Of a DNA stretch of 37,679 bases, positions 8,308-15,835 are shown in pieces. The stretch covers positions 1 to 37,679 of the forward strand of contig NZ_JAMBOG010000026.1 in NCBI RefSeq assembly GCF_023715525.1. Direction: 5' to 3'. Origin of the DNA: Kocuria rosea. Lineage in GTDB: Bacteria; Actinomycetota; Actinomycetes; Actinomycetales; Micrococcaceae. The first letter of the stretch is position 1. Each line of letters begins with the position of its first letter. A model generated the notes under the pieces. The model saw only the letters and a list, made by a program, of their open reading frames with translations, was not told the origin of the DNA and made no database searches. A program made the translations under genes and the position numbers.

Positions 8308-8337
8308 ACACGAACTCACATAAACTCATAGGAACGC
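8308..8337 (+). promoter_or_regulatory. Candidate DeoR/FruR operator: three 10-bp phased direct repeats overlapping a -10
   Basis: Three consecutive 10-mers, ACACGAACTC, ACATAAACTC and ATAGGAACGC, share a core of A-x-A-x-x-AAC-x-C and repeat once per helical turn. A weaker fourth unit may precede them at 8298. The stretch is the only AT-rich island in the gap between the divergent exporter and regulator genes. TAAACT at 8321-8326 fits a -10, which would put the transcript start near 8333. DeoR-family repressors commonly bind such short direct repeats, so autoregulation of the fru locus is a natural reading; the protein-site link is inference. Confidence 0.55.
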
Positions 8338-8376
8338 AGGGCCGATCGTCGGCCCCCTGCCCGGGAGGTGCAGTCC

Positions 8377-9168
8377 ATGTTCGCCGAGGAACGCCAGGCC
8401 GAGATCGCCACGCTCGTGTCCACGACCCGCCGGGTCAACGGGGCCGAGCTGGCCCGGCGCTTCGACGTGACCATGGAGACCGTGAGGCGCGACCTGGCAG
8501 CCCTCGAGGCGGCAGGCCGGCTGCGGCGCGTGCACGGCGGCGCCGTGTCCGTGGACCAGTCGACCTCCGACGAGAAGGCGATCCACTCGCGCCAGCACCT
8601 CAACACCCCGGAGAAGCGGCGCATCGCCGAGGCCGCGTTCGAGCTGCTGCGCACCAGCGGCGCGGGCGCGGTGGTGCTGGACGCCGGCAGCACCGTCGAG
8701 GCGCTGGCCGACCTCATCGTCAAGACCGACTCCACGCTGCCGGACGGGCAGGAGCAGCTCATCATCACCCACGCCCTGCACATCGCCGCGAAGCTCGCGG
8801 ACGCCTCCGGCATCGGCCTCGAGCTCGTCGGGGGTCGGGTGCGCAAGCTGACCTGGGCCGCCGCCGGCGGCCGGGCCGCGGAGCACTACGGCCGGCTGCG
8901 CCCCGACCTCGCGTTCGTCGGGTGCAACGGGATCCACGCCGAGTTCGGGCTGAGCACCCCGGACCCCATCGAGGCGGTCGTCAAGACCGCCATCGTCCAG
9001 ACCTCCCGGCGCGTCGTCGTCCTGTGCGACTCCGCCAAGCACGATCAGGAGACCCTCATGCGCTTCGCGTCCCTCGCGGACATCGACACCCTCATCACCG
9101 ACCGCGCCCCCGGGCGCGCGCTGGCCACGGCGCTCGAGAAGGCGGACGTCGAGGTGATCGTCGCGTGA
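8377..9168 (+). CDS. fruR: DeoR-family transcriptional regulator of the fructose PTS locus
   Basis: The 263-residue protein begins MFAEERQAEIATLV, the standard DeoR start; ATG 8377 is chosen over an in-frame GTG at 8368 because GGGAGG (8363-8368) is 8 nt before it. An N-terminal winged helix (residues 5-60, GAELARRFDVTMETVRRDLAALE) is followed by the DeoR sensor domain with LDAGSTVEAL, IITHALHIA and the closing segment KHDQETLMRFA. The sensor domain is related to ribose-phosphate isomerase and binds phosphorylated sugars. Its stop overlaps the GTG of fruK in a GTGA, so translation is coupled. Its position at the head of fruK-fruA-ptsI-ptsH implies it represses that locus until fructose 1-phosphate or 1,6-bisphosphate accumulates; the ligand is inferred. 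Confidence 0.85.
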   Translation: MFAEERQAEIATLVSTTRRVNGAELARRFDVTMETVRRDLAALEAAGRLRRVHGGAVSVDQSTSDEKAIHSRQHLNTPEKRRIAEAAFELLRTSGAGAVVLDAGSTVEALADLIVKTDSTLPDGQEQLIITHALHIAAKLADASGIGLELVGGRVRKLTWAAAGGRAAEHYGRLRPDLAFVGCNGIHAEFGLSTPDPIEAVVKTAIVQTSRRVVVLCDSAKHDQETLMRFASLADIDTLITDRAPGRALATALEKADVEVIVA

Positions 9169-10139
9169 TCCTCACCCTCACCCTCAACCCGTCCCTCGAC
9201 CGCACCGTCGAGCTGCCCGCCCCGTTGCGCCGCGGCGCCGTCCAGCGCGCCTCCGGCGCCCGCCAGGACGCCGGGGGCAAGGGCGTCAACATCTCCCGCG
9301 CCCTGCGCGCCAGCGGCACCGCCACCCTCGCGCTGCTGCCCGGCGACGCCGGTGACCCGCTGCTGGCGGAGCTGGCCGCGGCGGACGTCCCGTACGAGGC
9401 CGTGCCCGCCGGCGCGCCGATCCGCTCCAACATCACCATCACCGAGCCCGACGGCACCACCACGAAGCTCAACGCCCCGGGGACCCCGCTGCGCCCGGAG
9501 CAGCTCGAGGCCGTCGTGGAGCTGCTGACGACCCGGGGACGGGACGCCTCCTGGGTGGTCCTCGCCGGGTCCCTGCCGCCCGGCGCGGACGCTGACGTCT
9601 ACGCCCGGATCGTGCGCCGGGTCCGCGCGGCGCTGGGCGCCCGGGCGCCCCGCTTCGCCGTGGACACCTCCGGGCCCGCCCTGTCCGGGGCCACCTCCGA
9701 CGACGACGCGCTGCCCGACCTCATCAAGCCCAACGGCGAGGAGCTCGCCGAGCTCGTGGGCACCGGCAACGGGGAGCGGCTCGAGGCGGACCCCGACCTC
9801 GCCGCCACGACGGCCGCGGCCCTCGTGGCGCGGGGGCTCGGCGCCGTGCTCACCACGCTCGGCGCCGGCGGGGCGGTCCTGACCGTCCCGGGGGGCTCCT
9901 GGCACGCCGTGCACGCCCCCGTGGCCGTGCGCTCCACCGTGGGCGCCGGGGACAGCTCGCTCGCGGGCTACCTGCTGGCCCACGAGCGCGGGGACGCCCC
10001 GCACGAGTGCCTGCGCCAGGCCGTCGCCTCCGGCTCCGCGGCCGCCGCGCTGCCGGGGACCCGCGTCCCCGCCCTGGCCGAGACCGCCCCGGAGGCGGTC
10101 ACCGTGCGCGAGCTGTTCCCGCACGCCGTCTCCGGCTGA
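9165..10139 (+). CDS. fruK: 1-phosphofructokinase
   Basis: The 324-residue protein begins VILTLTLNPSLDRTVEL, the canonical PfkB-family start, with GTG at 9165 overlapping the regulator stop by 4 bp. DAGGKGVNISRALRASG is the first PfkB signature, which binds substrate. STVGAGDSSLAGYL near the C-terminus is the second signature, with the catalytic Asp in GAGD. LIKPNGEELAELVG is the conserved central strand and loop. It phosphorylates fructose 1-phosphate, the product of the downstream permease, to fructose 1,6-bisphosphate in the cytoplasm. The PfkB family also includes tagatose-6-phosphate kinases, but the adjacent fructose EII makes 1-phosphofructokinase the best call. Confidence 0.92.
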   Translation: MILTLTLNPSLDRTVELPAPLRRGAVQRASGARQDAGGKGVNISRALRASGTATLALLPGDAGDPLLAELAAADVPYEAVPAGAPIRSNITITEPDGTTTKLNAPGTPLRPEQLEAVVELLTTRGRDASWVVLAGSLPPGADADVYARIVRRVRAALGARAPRFAVDTSGPALSGATSDDDALPDLIKPNGEELAELVGTGNGERLEADPDLAATTAAALVARGLGAVLTTLGAGGAVLTVPGGSWHAVHAPVAVRSTVGAGDSSLAGYLLAHERGDAPHECLRQAVASGSAAAALPGTRVPALAETAPEAVTVRELFPHAVSG

Positions 10140-10222
10140 CCCGCACGACCCGCACGCGCCACCGCACCGCCACCACACCCCGAACCACCCGGGCCGCCCG
10201 GCCCGCACGCAAGGAGGACAAC

Positions 10223-12343
10223 GTGTCCGAGCTCATCACCCCCGACCTGGTCTCGCTCGACCGGGACCTGGGGGACGACAAGGAAACCGTCATCGGCCAG
10301 CTCGCCGCCATGGTCCAGCGCGCCGGGCGCGTCGGACAGCTGGACGGGCTGCTGGCCGACGCGATCGCCCGGGAGAACAAGACCGCCACGGGCATCCCGG
10401 GCGGGATCGCCATCCCGCACTGCCGCTCCACCGAGGTCACCGCCCCGACGCTGGCCATGGCCCGCCTGGCGCCCAAGGTCGACTTCGGCGCCAAGGACGG
10501 TCCCGCCGACCTCGTCTTCTTCATCGCCGCCCCCGAGGGCGCCGACCAGACGCACCTGAAGCTGCTGTCCAAGCTGGCCCGGTCCCTCATGAAGAAGGAC
10601 TTCGTGGCCGCGCTGCGGGCCGCGCAGTCCGAGCAGGAGGTCGTCCGCGTCGTCGACGGCGCGCTCGGGCTCGGCCCCGCGGAGGGTGCCGCCCCGGCCG
10701 AGGGCGGCGCCCACGCCGCCGGCTCCACCACCGCGGCCGCGGTGCCCGCCGCCGCGGCCGGTGCCGCCGCGGTCCCGGCCGCGGCGGTCGCCGCCCCGAC
10801 CGGGGTGGAGAGCACCGCGCCGCACGCGGGCCGCAAGCTCGTGGCCGTCACCGCCTGCCCCACCGGCATCGCCCACACCTACATGGCCGCGGACGGGCTG
10901 ACCTACGCCGCCGAGGAGATGGGCGTCGAGCTCCAGGTCGAGACCCAGGGCTCCTCCGGCTTCAGCAAGCTGGACCCCTCCGTCATCGCGGCGGCGGACG
11001 CGGTGATCTTCGCGACCGACGTGGACGTGCGCGAGCGGGCCCGGTTCGCCGGCAAGCCGTTCGTGGCCTCCCCGGTCAAGCGCGGCATCGACGAGCCCAA
11101 GGTCATGATCGAGGAGGCGCTGGCCAACGCCCAGAACCCGAACGCCCCGCGCGTGCAGGGCGGCGGCGGCGACGCGGACCAGTCCGCCACCTCGGGCGGC
11201 AGCGAGGGCTGGGGCACGCGCATCCGCAAGGCCGTGATGACCGGCGTGAGCTACATGATCCCGTTCGTGGCCGCGGGCGGTCTGCTCATGGCCTTCGGCT
11301 TCATGGTCGCCGGCGCGGACATCGCCAACATCGCCGACGACGTGCTCGGCACCGCCACCCTGTGGAACCTCGGGGACTACTCGGCCGCCCAGTACATCGG
11401 GGCCGTGCTGTTCAAGATGGGCAACCTGGCCATGAGCCTGCTTGTGCCCGCACTGGCCGGCTACATCGCCTACGGGCTGGCCGACCGTCCGGGCATCGCC
11501 CCCGGCTTCGCCGCGGGCCTGGTCGCCAACTTCATGGGCGCCGGCTTCCTCGGCGGCATCGTGGGCGGTCTGCTGGCCGGTCTCGCCGCCTACTGGCTGG
11601 CGCAGCCGCGCCTGCCGCGCTGGCTGGGCTCCCTGATGCCCGTGGTCATCATCCCCCTGCTGGCCACGATCTTCTCCTGCGGCCTGCTGCTGCTGGTGCT
11701 CGGCGGGCCGATCGCCACGTTCATGGCCTGGCTGACCGCGGGGCTCAACGGCATGACCGGTGCCAGCGCCCTCGCGCTCGGCGCCATCCTGGGCCTCATG
11801 ATGGGCGCCGACCTCGGCGGCCCGATCAACAAGGTCGCCTACACCTTCGCCGCGGCCGGCCTGGGCGCCGCGACCGCCGTCAACACCGCCCCGCAGGAGA
11901 TCATGGCCGCCGTCATCGCCGCCGGCATGGTGCCCCCGCTGGGCATGGCGCTGGCCTCGACCATCGCCCGGCGCTACTTCACCATCGCCGAGCGCGAGAA
12001 CGGCAAGGCGGCCTGGCTGCTGGGCGCGTCCTTCATCTCCGAGGGCGCCATCCCGTTCGCCGCGGCCGACCCGCTGCGCGTGCTGCCCGCCTCCATGGTC
12101 GGCGGCGCCCTGACCGGCGCGATCAGCATGGCCACGGGGGTCACCTCGGCGGCCCCGCACGGCGGCGTGTGGATCCTGCCCGTCATCGGCAATCCCCTGA
12201 TGTTCCTGCTTTCGGTGCTGGTCGGTACGGTGGTCACAGCAGCAGTGGTCGTCGGGCTCAAGCACGTGGGCGGGGCGCACGGTAAGGTCGCCGATGCCGC
12301 GTCTGCGCGCGACGACGCGGCGACCGTCCCGGCGACCGCCTGA
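10223..12343 (+). CDS. fruA: PTS fructose transporter subunit IIABC
   Basis: GTG 10223 is preceded by AAGGAGG at 10211-10217, giving 706 residues. Domain order is IIA (1-150; phospho-acceptor H66 in GGIAIPHCRS), an Ala/Pro-rich flexible linker (about 155-200), IIB (about 205-305; phospho-Cys C212 in VTACPTGIAHTYMAA) and IIC (about 335-690) with eight to ten membrane helices and the family segments AFGFMVAG, GGIVGGLLAG and DLGGPINK. It imports fructose while phosphorylating it at C1, taking the phosphate from HPr. It lies 83 bp after fruK and 64 bp before ptsI, so one transcript for the whole path is likely. An intact A-B-C fusion is normal for actinobacteria. Confidence 0.95.
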   Translation: MSELITPDLVSLDRDLGDDKETVIGQLAAMVQRAGRVGQLDGLLADAIARENKTATGIPGGIAIPHCRSTEVTAPTLAMARLAPKVDFGAKDGPADLVFFIAAPEGADQTHLKLLSKLARSLMKKDFVAALRAAQSEQEVVRVVDGALGLGPAEGAAPAEGGAHAAGSTTAAAVPAAAAGAAAVPAAAVAAPTGVESTAPHAGRKLVAVTACPTGIAHTYMAADGLTYAAEEMGVELQVETQGSSGFSKLDPSVIAAADAVIFATDVDVRERARFAGKPFVASPVKRGIDEPKVMIEEALANAQNPNAPRVQGGGGDADQSATSGGSEGWGTRIRKAVMTGVSYMIPFVAAGGLLMAFGFMVAGADIANIADDVLGTATLWNLGDYSAAQYIGAVLFKMGNLAMSLLVPALAGYIAYGLADRPGIAPGFAAGLVANFMGAGFLGGIVGGLLAGLAAYWLAQPRLPRWLGSLMPVVIIPLLATIFSCGLLLLVLGGPIATFMAWLTAGLNGMTGASALALGAILGLMMGADLGGPINKVAYTFAAAGLGAATAVNTAPQEIMAAVIAAGMVPPLGMALASTIARRYFTIAERENGKAAWLLGASFISEGAIPFAAADPLRVLPASMVGGALTGAISMATGVTSAAPHGGVWILPVIGNPLMFLLSVLVGTVVTAAVVVGLKHVGGAHGKVADAASARDDAATVPATA

Positions 12344-12407
12344 GCGGCCGGCACCGGACACGTCCGGAGTCCTGATCGACCACGGCTCCCACGAGGAAGA
12401 GGTAGAC

Positions 12408-14108
12408 ATGCAGACACTGACAGGCGTGGGGGTGTGCGCGGGCCGCGTGATCGGCGAGCTCGTGAGCATGCCGGCCCCGGTCGGCGAGCCCGCCCCGGGC
12501 CTCGCCCTGCGGGACGAGGAGCCCGAGGCCGCCGTGGCGCGGCTCCAGCAGGCCGCGGCGGAGGTCAAGGCCGAGCTCAAGGCCCGCGCGGAGGCCGCCA
12601 CCGAGAAGGACGCGGCGGACGTGCTCAAGTCCACCGCCCTGATGGCGGGGGACAAGGCGCTGCTGAAGAACGCGTCGAAGCTCATCACCGGCCGGGGGCT
12701 CGCCCCCGAGCGGGCCCTGTGGGAGGCGGCGAGCGCCTACGCGGACCAGATGCGGGCCCTCGGCGGGTACATGGCCGAGCGCGCGGCGGACATCGAGGAC
12801 GTGCGCGCCCGCCTGGTGGCCCGGCTGCAGGGCCTGCCCATGCCGGGGATCCCGCAGCGGGACACCCCGTTCGTGCTGACCGCCGAGGACCTGGCGCCGG
12901 CGGACACCGCGACGCTGGACCCGGAGAAGGTCCTGGCGCTGGTGACCTCCGGCGGCGGGCCGCAGTCCCACACGGCCATCCTCGCGCGCAACCTCGGGCT
13001 GCCCGCGATCGTGGCCGCCCGGGGCGTGGAGGCGATCTCGGACGGCACCAGGATCTTCGTGGACGGCGCCAGCGGCGAGGTCCGCACGGAGCCCGGGCTG
13101 ACGGAGCAGGCCCTCGTGGAGGCGTGGCTGCGCAGCGCCGAGGCGCGCAGCGCCTTCGACGGCCACGGCGTGCTGGCGGACGGGACGGAGGTCCCGCTCT
13201 ACGCGAACGTCGGCACCCCCGACGACGCCCGCACCGCGGCCGCGGCCGGGGCCCAGGGCGTGGGGCTGCTGCGCACCGAGTTCTGCTTCCTGGGCCGCGA
13301 CCAGGAGCCGACCGTCGAGGAGCAGGTGGAGCAGTACGCCGCCATCTTCGAGGCGTTCGCCGGCAAGAAGGTCGTGGTCCGCACGCTGGACGCGGGCGCC
13401 GACAAGCCGCTGCCCTTCCTCACCGACACCGACGAGCCCAACCCCGCGCTGGGCGTGCGCGGCTACCGCACCGACCGCTCCGTGCCGGGCGTGCTCGCCC
13501 GCCAGCTCGAGGCGATCGCCCGGGCCCGTGAGCTCACGGGCGCGCACGTGTGGGTCATGGCGCCGATGATCTCCGCGGCCGGCGAGGCGCGGGACTTCGC
13601 CGCGATGGTCGCCGCCGCCGGTCTGCGGGTGCCCGGGGTCATGGTGGAGACGCCGTCCGCGGCCGTGACCGCGGACCAGATCCTGCGCCACGTCGAGTTC
13701 GTCTCCCTGGGCACCAACGACCTGACGCAGTACACGATGGCCGCCGACCGGATGCTGGGCTCGCTGGCCGAGCTCAACAGCCCGTGGCAGCCGGCCGTGC
13801 TGCGCATGGTCGGGCTCACCGTGGAGGGCGCCCTGCGCGCGGAGGCCGCCGGCGGCGGGCGCCGCAACGTGGGCGTGTGCGGGGAGGCCGCGGCCGATCC
13901 CGCGCTCGCCGTGGTGCTCGTGGGCCTCGGCGTGCACACGCTGTCCATGAGCCCGCGGGCCCTGGCCGCGGTCGCGGCGGTCCTGCGCACCGTCGACCTC
14001 ACCACGGCCCGCGAGCTCGCGCAGCTCGCGGTCGACCAGTCCAGTGCGGAGGACGCCGCCGCGGCGGTGCGGGCCCAGCTGCCCGTGCTCGCCGAACTGG
14101 GCCTGTGA
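12408..14108 (+). CDS. ptsI: Phosphoenolpyruvate-protein phosphotransferase (PTS enzyme I)
   Basis: The 566-residue protein starts at ATG 12408 after GAGGAAGAGG. An N-terminal swivelling/HPr-binding domain contains the active-site histidine H188 in SGGGPQSHTAILARNLG. The C-terminal PEP-binding barrel has GVGLLRTEFCF, the PGVMVETPSA region and SLGTNDLTQYTMAADR. It takes phosphate from phosphoenolpyruvate and passes it to HPr. Length and order match the usual enzyme I (about 560-575 residues). Gene order fruA-ptsI-ptsH places the general PTS proteins under the fructose promoter, suggesting that fructose is the main or only PTS sugar here. No second EII is in the window. Confidence 0.95.
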   Translation: MQTLTGVGVCAGRVIGELVSMPAPVGEPAPGLALRDEEPEAAVARLQQAAAEVKAELKARAEAATEKDAADVLKSTALMAGDKALLKNASKLITGRGLAPERALWEAASAYADQMRALGGYMAERAADIEDVRARLVARLQGLPMPGIPQRDTPFVLTAEDLAPADTATLDPEKVLALVTSGGGPQSHTAILARNLGLPAIVAARGVEAISDGTRIFVDGASGEVRTEPGLTEQALVEAWLRSAEARSAFDGHGVLADGTEVPLYANVGTPDDARTAAAAGAQGVGLLRTEFCFLGRDQEPTVEEQVEQYAAIFEAFAGKKVVVRTLDAGADKPLPFLTDTDEPNPALGVRGYRTDRSVPGVLARQLEAIARARELTGAHVWVMAPMISAAGEARDFAAMVAAAGLRVPGVMVETPSAAVTADQILRHVEFVSLGTNDLTQYTMAADRMLGSLAELNSPWQPAVLRMVGLTVEGALRAEAAGGGRRNVGVCGEAAADPALAVVLVGLGVHTLSMSPRALAAVAAVLRTVDLTTARELAQLAVDQSSAEDAAAAVRAQLPVLAELGL

Positions 14109-14183
14109 CCGGCTCCCGGCGCGCTCCCGCGCACCGGGGCCACCCCTGACCACCCGCTCCCACCGAACGAAGGAGAACCCACC

Positions 14184-14462
14184 ATGGCAGAACGCACCGC
14201 CACCATCGCGTCCAGCGTCGGACTGCACGCCCGTCCGGCCGCGATCTTCGCCGAGGCCGCCGGCGAGTACGACCTCGAGATCACGATCGCCGCCGAGGGC
14301 GAGCCCGAGGACGAGGCGATGGACGCCTCGAGCGTGCTCTCGCTGATGTCCCTGGGTGCCGCCCAGGGGGACAAGGTCGTCCTCCGGGCCGACGGCGAGG
14401 GCGCCGACGAGGCCCTCGACGCGCTCGTGCGCATCCTCGAGACGGACCACGACGCCGAGTAG
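14184..14462 (+). CDS. ptsH: Phosphocarrier protein HPr
   Basis: This 92-residue protein has the HPr fold with the phosphorylatable histidine H15 in SSVGLHARPAA. The second conserved segment (MDASSVLSLMSLGAAQGD, around residue 46) carries serines where Firmicutes have the regulatory Ser46. HPr kinase is generally absent from actinobacteria, so that site is probably not used. AAGGAG lies just before the ATG. HPr carries phosphate from enzyme I to the IIA domain of FruA. It is the last gene of the locus; a perfect hairpin terminator follows 17 bp after the stop. Confidence 0.95.
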   Translation: MAERTATIASSVGLHARPAAIFAEAAGEYDLEITIAAEGEPEDEAMDASSVLSLMSLGAAQGDKVVLRADGEGADEALDALVRILETDHDAE

Positions 14463-14478
14463 GCATCGCCCGGCCGCC

Positions 14479-14516
14479 GACGGCGCCCGCCCACCCTCCG
14501 GTGGGCGGGCGCCGTC
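14479..14516 (+). terminator. Rho-independent-type terminator after ptsH
   Basis: Two perfect 16-bp arms (14479-14494 and 14501-14516) flank a 6-nt loop, immediately downstream of the ptsH stop at 14462. The hairpin marks the end of the fru-pts transcript. No T-run follows, as usual in this genome. Confidence 0.85.
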
Positions 14517-14550
14517 GTGCGAGGTCAGGCCGCGTTCAGGTGCGCGCGGT

Positions 14551-14556
14551 TAGACT
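14551..14556 (+). promoter_or_regulatory. Candidate -10 (TAGACT) for the FemX-like gene
   Basis: TAGACT fits TAnnnT and lies between the ptsH terminator and the FemX-like start, predicting a leader of about 60 nt. The -35 region is not convincing. Confidence 0.4.
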
Positions 14557-14624
14557 GTCCGGGGCCGGCCCCCACCGGCAGGCCCCTCCGGCACCGCACC
14601 CCGACCCCGACGATTGAGAGAGCC

Positions 14625-15707
14625 TTGCGCGAGTTCACCGCACGCTTCGCCACCCCCCAGGAGATCGCCGACTGGGACAGCCACGTCACCGCGAACCCCA
14701 ACGGCGGCAACCTGCTGCAGTCCGCGTCCTTCGCGGAGGTCAAGGCGGACCACGGCTGGCGTCCCCTGCACCTCGTGCACGAGCCCGTGGACGGCACGCG
14801 GGCCGGCTACAACCTCGTCCTGGAGAAGTCCGTGCCGGGCCTCGGCAAGCTCTGGTACATGATCAAGGGCCCGGACGTCGCGTCCGTCGACGACATCCCG
14901 GGCGTCGCCGCGGCCACCGCCCGCCTCGTGGCGGAGCAGCGGCTGAACGTCTTCGCGGTCAAGATCGAGCCGGACGTCCTGGACTCCGACTACGCCCGCG
15001 GCGTGCTCGCCCGGGCGGGGCTGAAGAAGTCCTTCAACATCCAGCCCAACGACTCCACCGCGGTCCTCGCGACCGACCAGGACGAGGAGGCCGTCCTGAA
15101 GTCCCTGCACTCCCGCGGGCGCAACGCGGTCCGGCGGGCCCTGCGCGAGGGCTGCCGGGTCGAGCGCGTCGAGCTCACCGAGGAGAACATGCGGCGGATG
15201 TACGCCCTCATGGACACCGTGGGCCAGGGCGAGGCCAACGTGAACCTGCGCTCCTACGAGTACTACGCGAAGTTCTGGACGACCTTCGAGCGCGCCGGCC
15301 AGGGCCGGCTGTACTTCACCTACGAGGACGGCGAGCCCTCGGTGGGCGCCTACGTGATCGCCTACGGCCGGAAGGGCACGTACAAGGACGGGGGCTCCAA
15401 GCCCCGGCGCCGCCAGTACGGCGACTCCCACCTCGTCCAGTGGACCGCGATCACCGACCTCATGCGCGAGCACGGGATCGCGGAGTACGACTTCTGCGGC
15501 ACCCCGCCCAGCGACCAGCTCAAGAACAAGGAGCACTCCTACTACGGGCTGGGCCTGTTCAAGACCAGCTTCACCAAGTCCGTGGTGGACTTCGTGGGCG
15601 TCCACGACCAGGTCCTCAGCCCCGCCCGGTACGCGGTGTGGACCAACGTCGCGGAGAAGGTCCAGCGCCAGCTGTGGGTCCGCCGCACGGGTCAGCCCTT
15701 CTACTGA
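14625..15707 (+). CDS. FemABX-family peptidoglycan bridge aminoacyltransferase
   Basis: The 360-residue protein starts at TTG 14625 (LREFTARFATPQEIADWDSHV), which matches the FemX/FemA N-terminus; the frame continues upstream but without similarity. Two GNAT-like halves are visible: residues 20-165 with NLLQSASFAEVKADHGWRP and KLWYMIKGPDV, and 190-345 with LHSRGRNAVRRALREG, GAYVIAYGRKGTYKDGGS and YDFCGTPP. The motif LKNKEHSYYGLGLFKTSF is a hallmark of lipid II:glycine glycyltransferase-type enzymes. It adds an amino acid from aminoacyl-tRNA to the side chain of the peptidoglycan stem peptide at the membrane. In Micrococcaceae the bridge often contains Ala or other residues, so the amino acid cannot be named. 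TTG with a weak GAGAG site suggests modest expression. Confidence 0.88.
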   Translation: MREFTARFATPQEIADWDSHVTANPNGGNLLQSASFAEVKADHGWRPLHLVHEPVDGTRAGYNLVLEKSVPGLGKLWYMIKGPDVASVDDIPGVAAATARLVAEQRLNVFAVKIEPDVLDSDYARGVLARAGLKKSFNIQPNDSTAVLATDQDEEAVLKSLHSRGRNAVRRALREGCRVERVELTEENMRRMYALMDTVGQGEANVNLRSYEYYAKFWTTFERAGQGRLYFTYEDGEPSVGAYVIAYGRKGTYKDGGSKPRRRQYGDSHLVQWTAITDLMREHGIAEYDFCGTPPSDQLKNKEHSYYGLGLFKTSFTKSVVDFVGVHDQVLSPARYAVWTNVAEKVQRQLWVRRTGQPFY

Positions 15708-15727
15708 TCCCCCCGGCCGGCCCGCCC

Positions 15728-15763
15728 GCCGGGGCCCCGCCGTCCCGCGGGGCCCGGCCGGCG
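15728..15763 (+). terminator. Possible hairpin terminator after the FemX-like gene
   Basis: GGGGCCCCGC and GCGGGGCCC arms form a stem of about 12 bp with one bulge, about 20 bp after the FemX-like stop. The low base complexity of the region makes this weaker than the other terminators. Confidence 0.4.
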
Positions 15764-15835
15764 ACCGCGCCCGTGACGACCCGCACCGAGGACCCCCGGA
15801 GGAGCATCGAGCCGAGGAAGGAGGAACGCCGCTTG

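Noticed and set aside
8368-8376. Upstream GTG as start of the DeoR-type gene
   Set aside because: It overlaps the end of the ribosome site, while the ATG at 8377 has ideal spacing and the standard family N-terminus.
12354-12367. CCGGAC-AC-GTCCGG palindrome between fruA and ptsI as a terminator or attenuator
   Set aside because: The stem is 6 bp with a 2-nt loop and no other support, so it is likely chance in GC-rich DNA.
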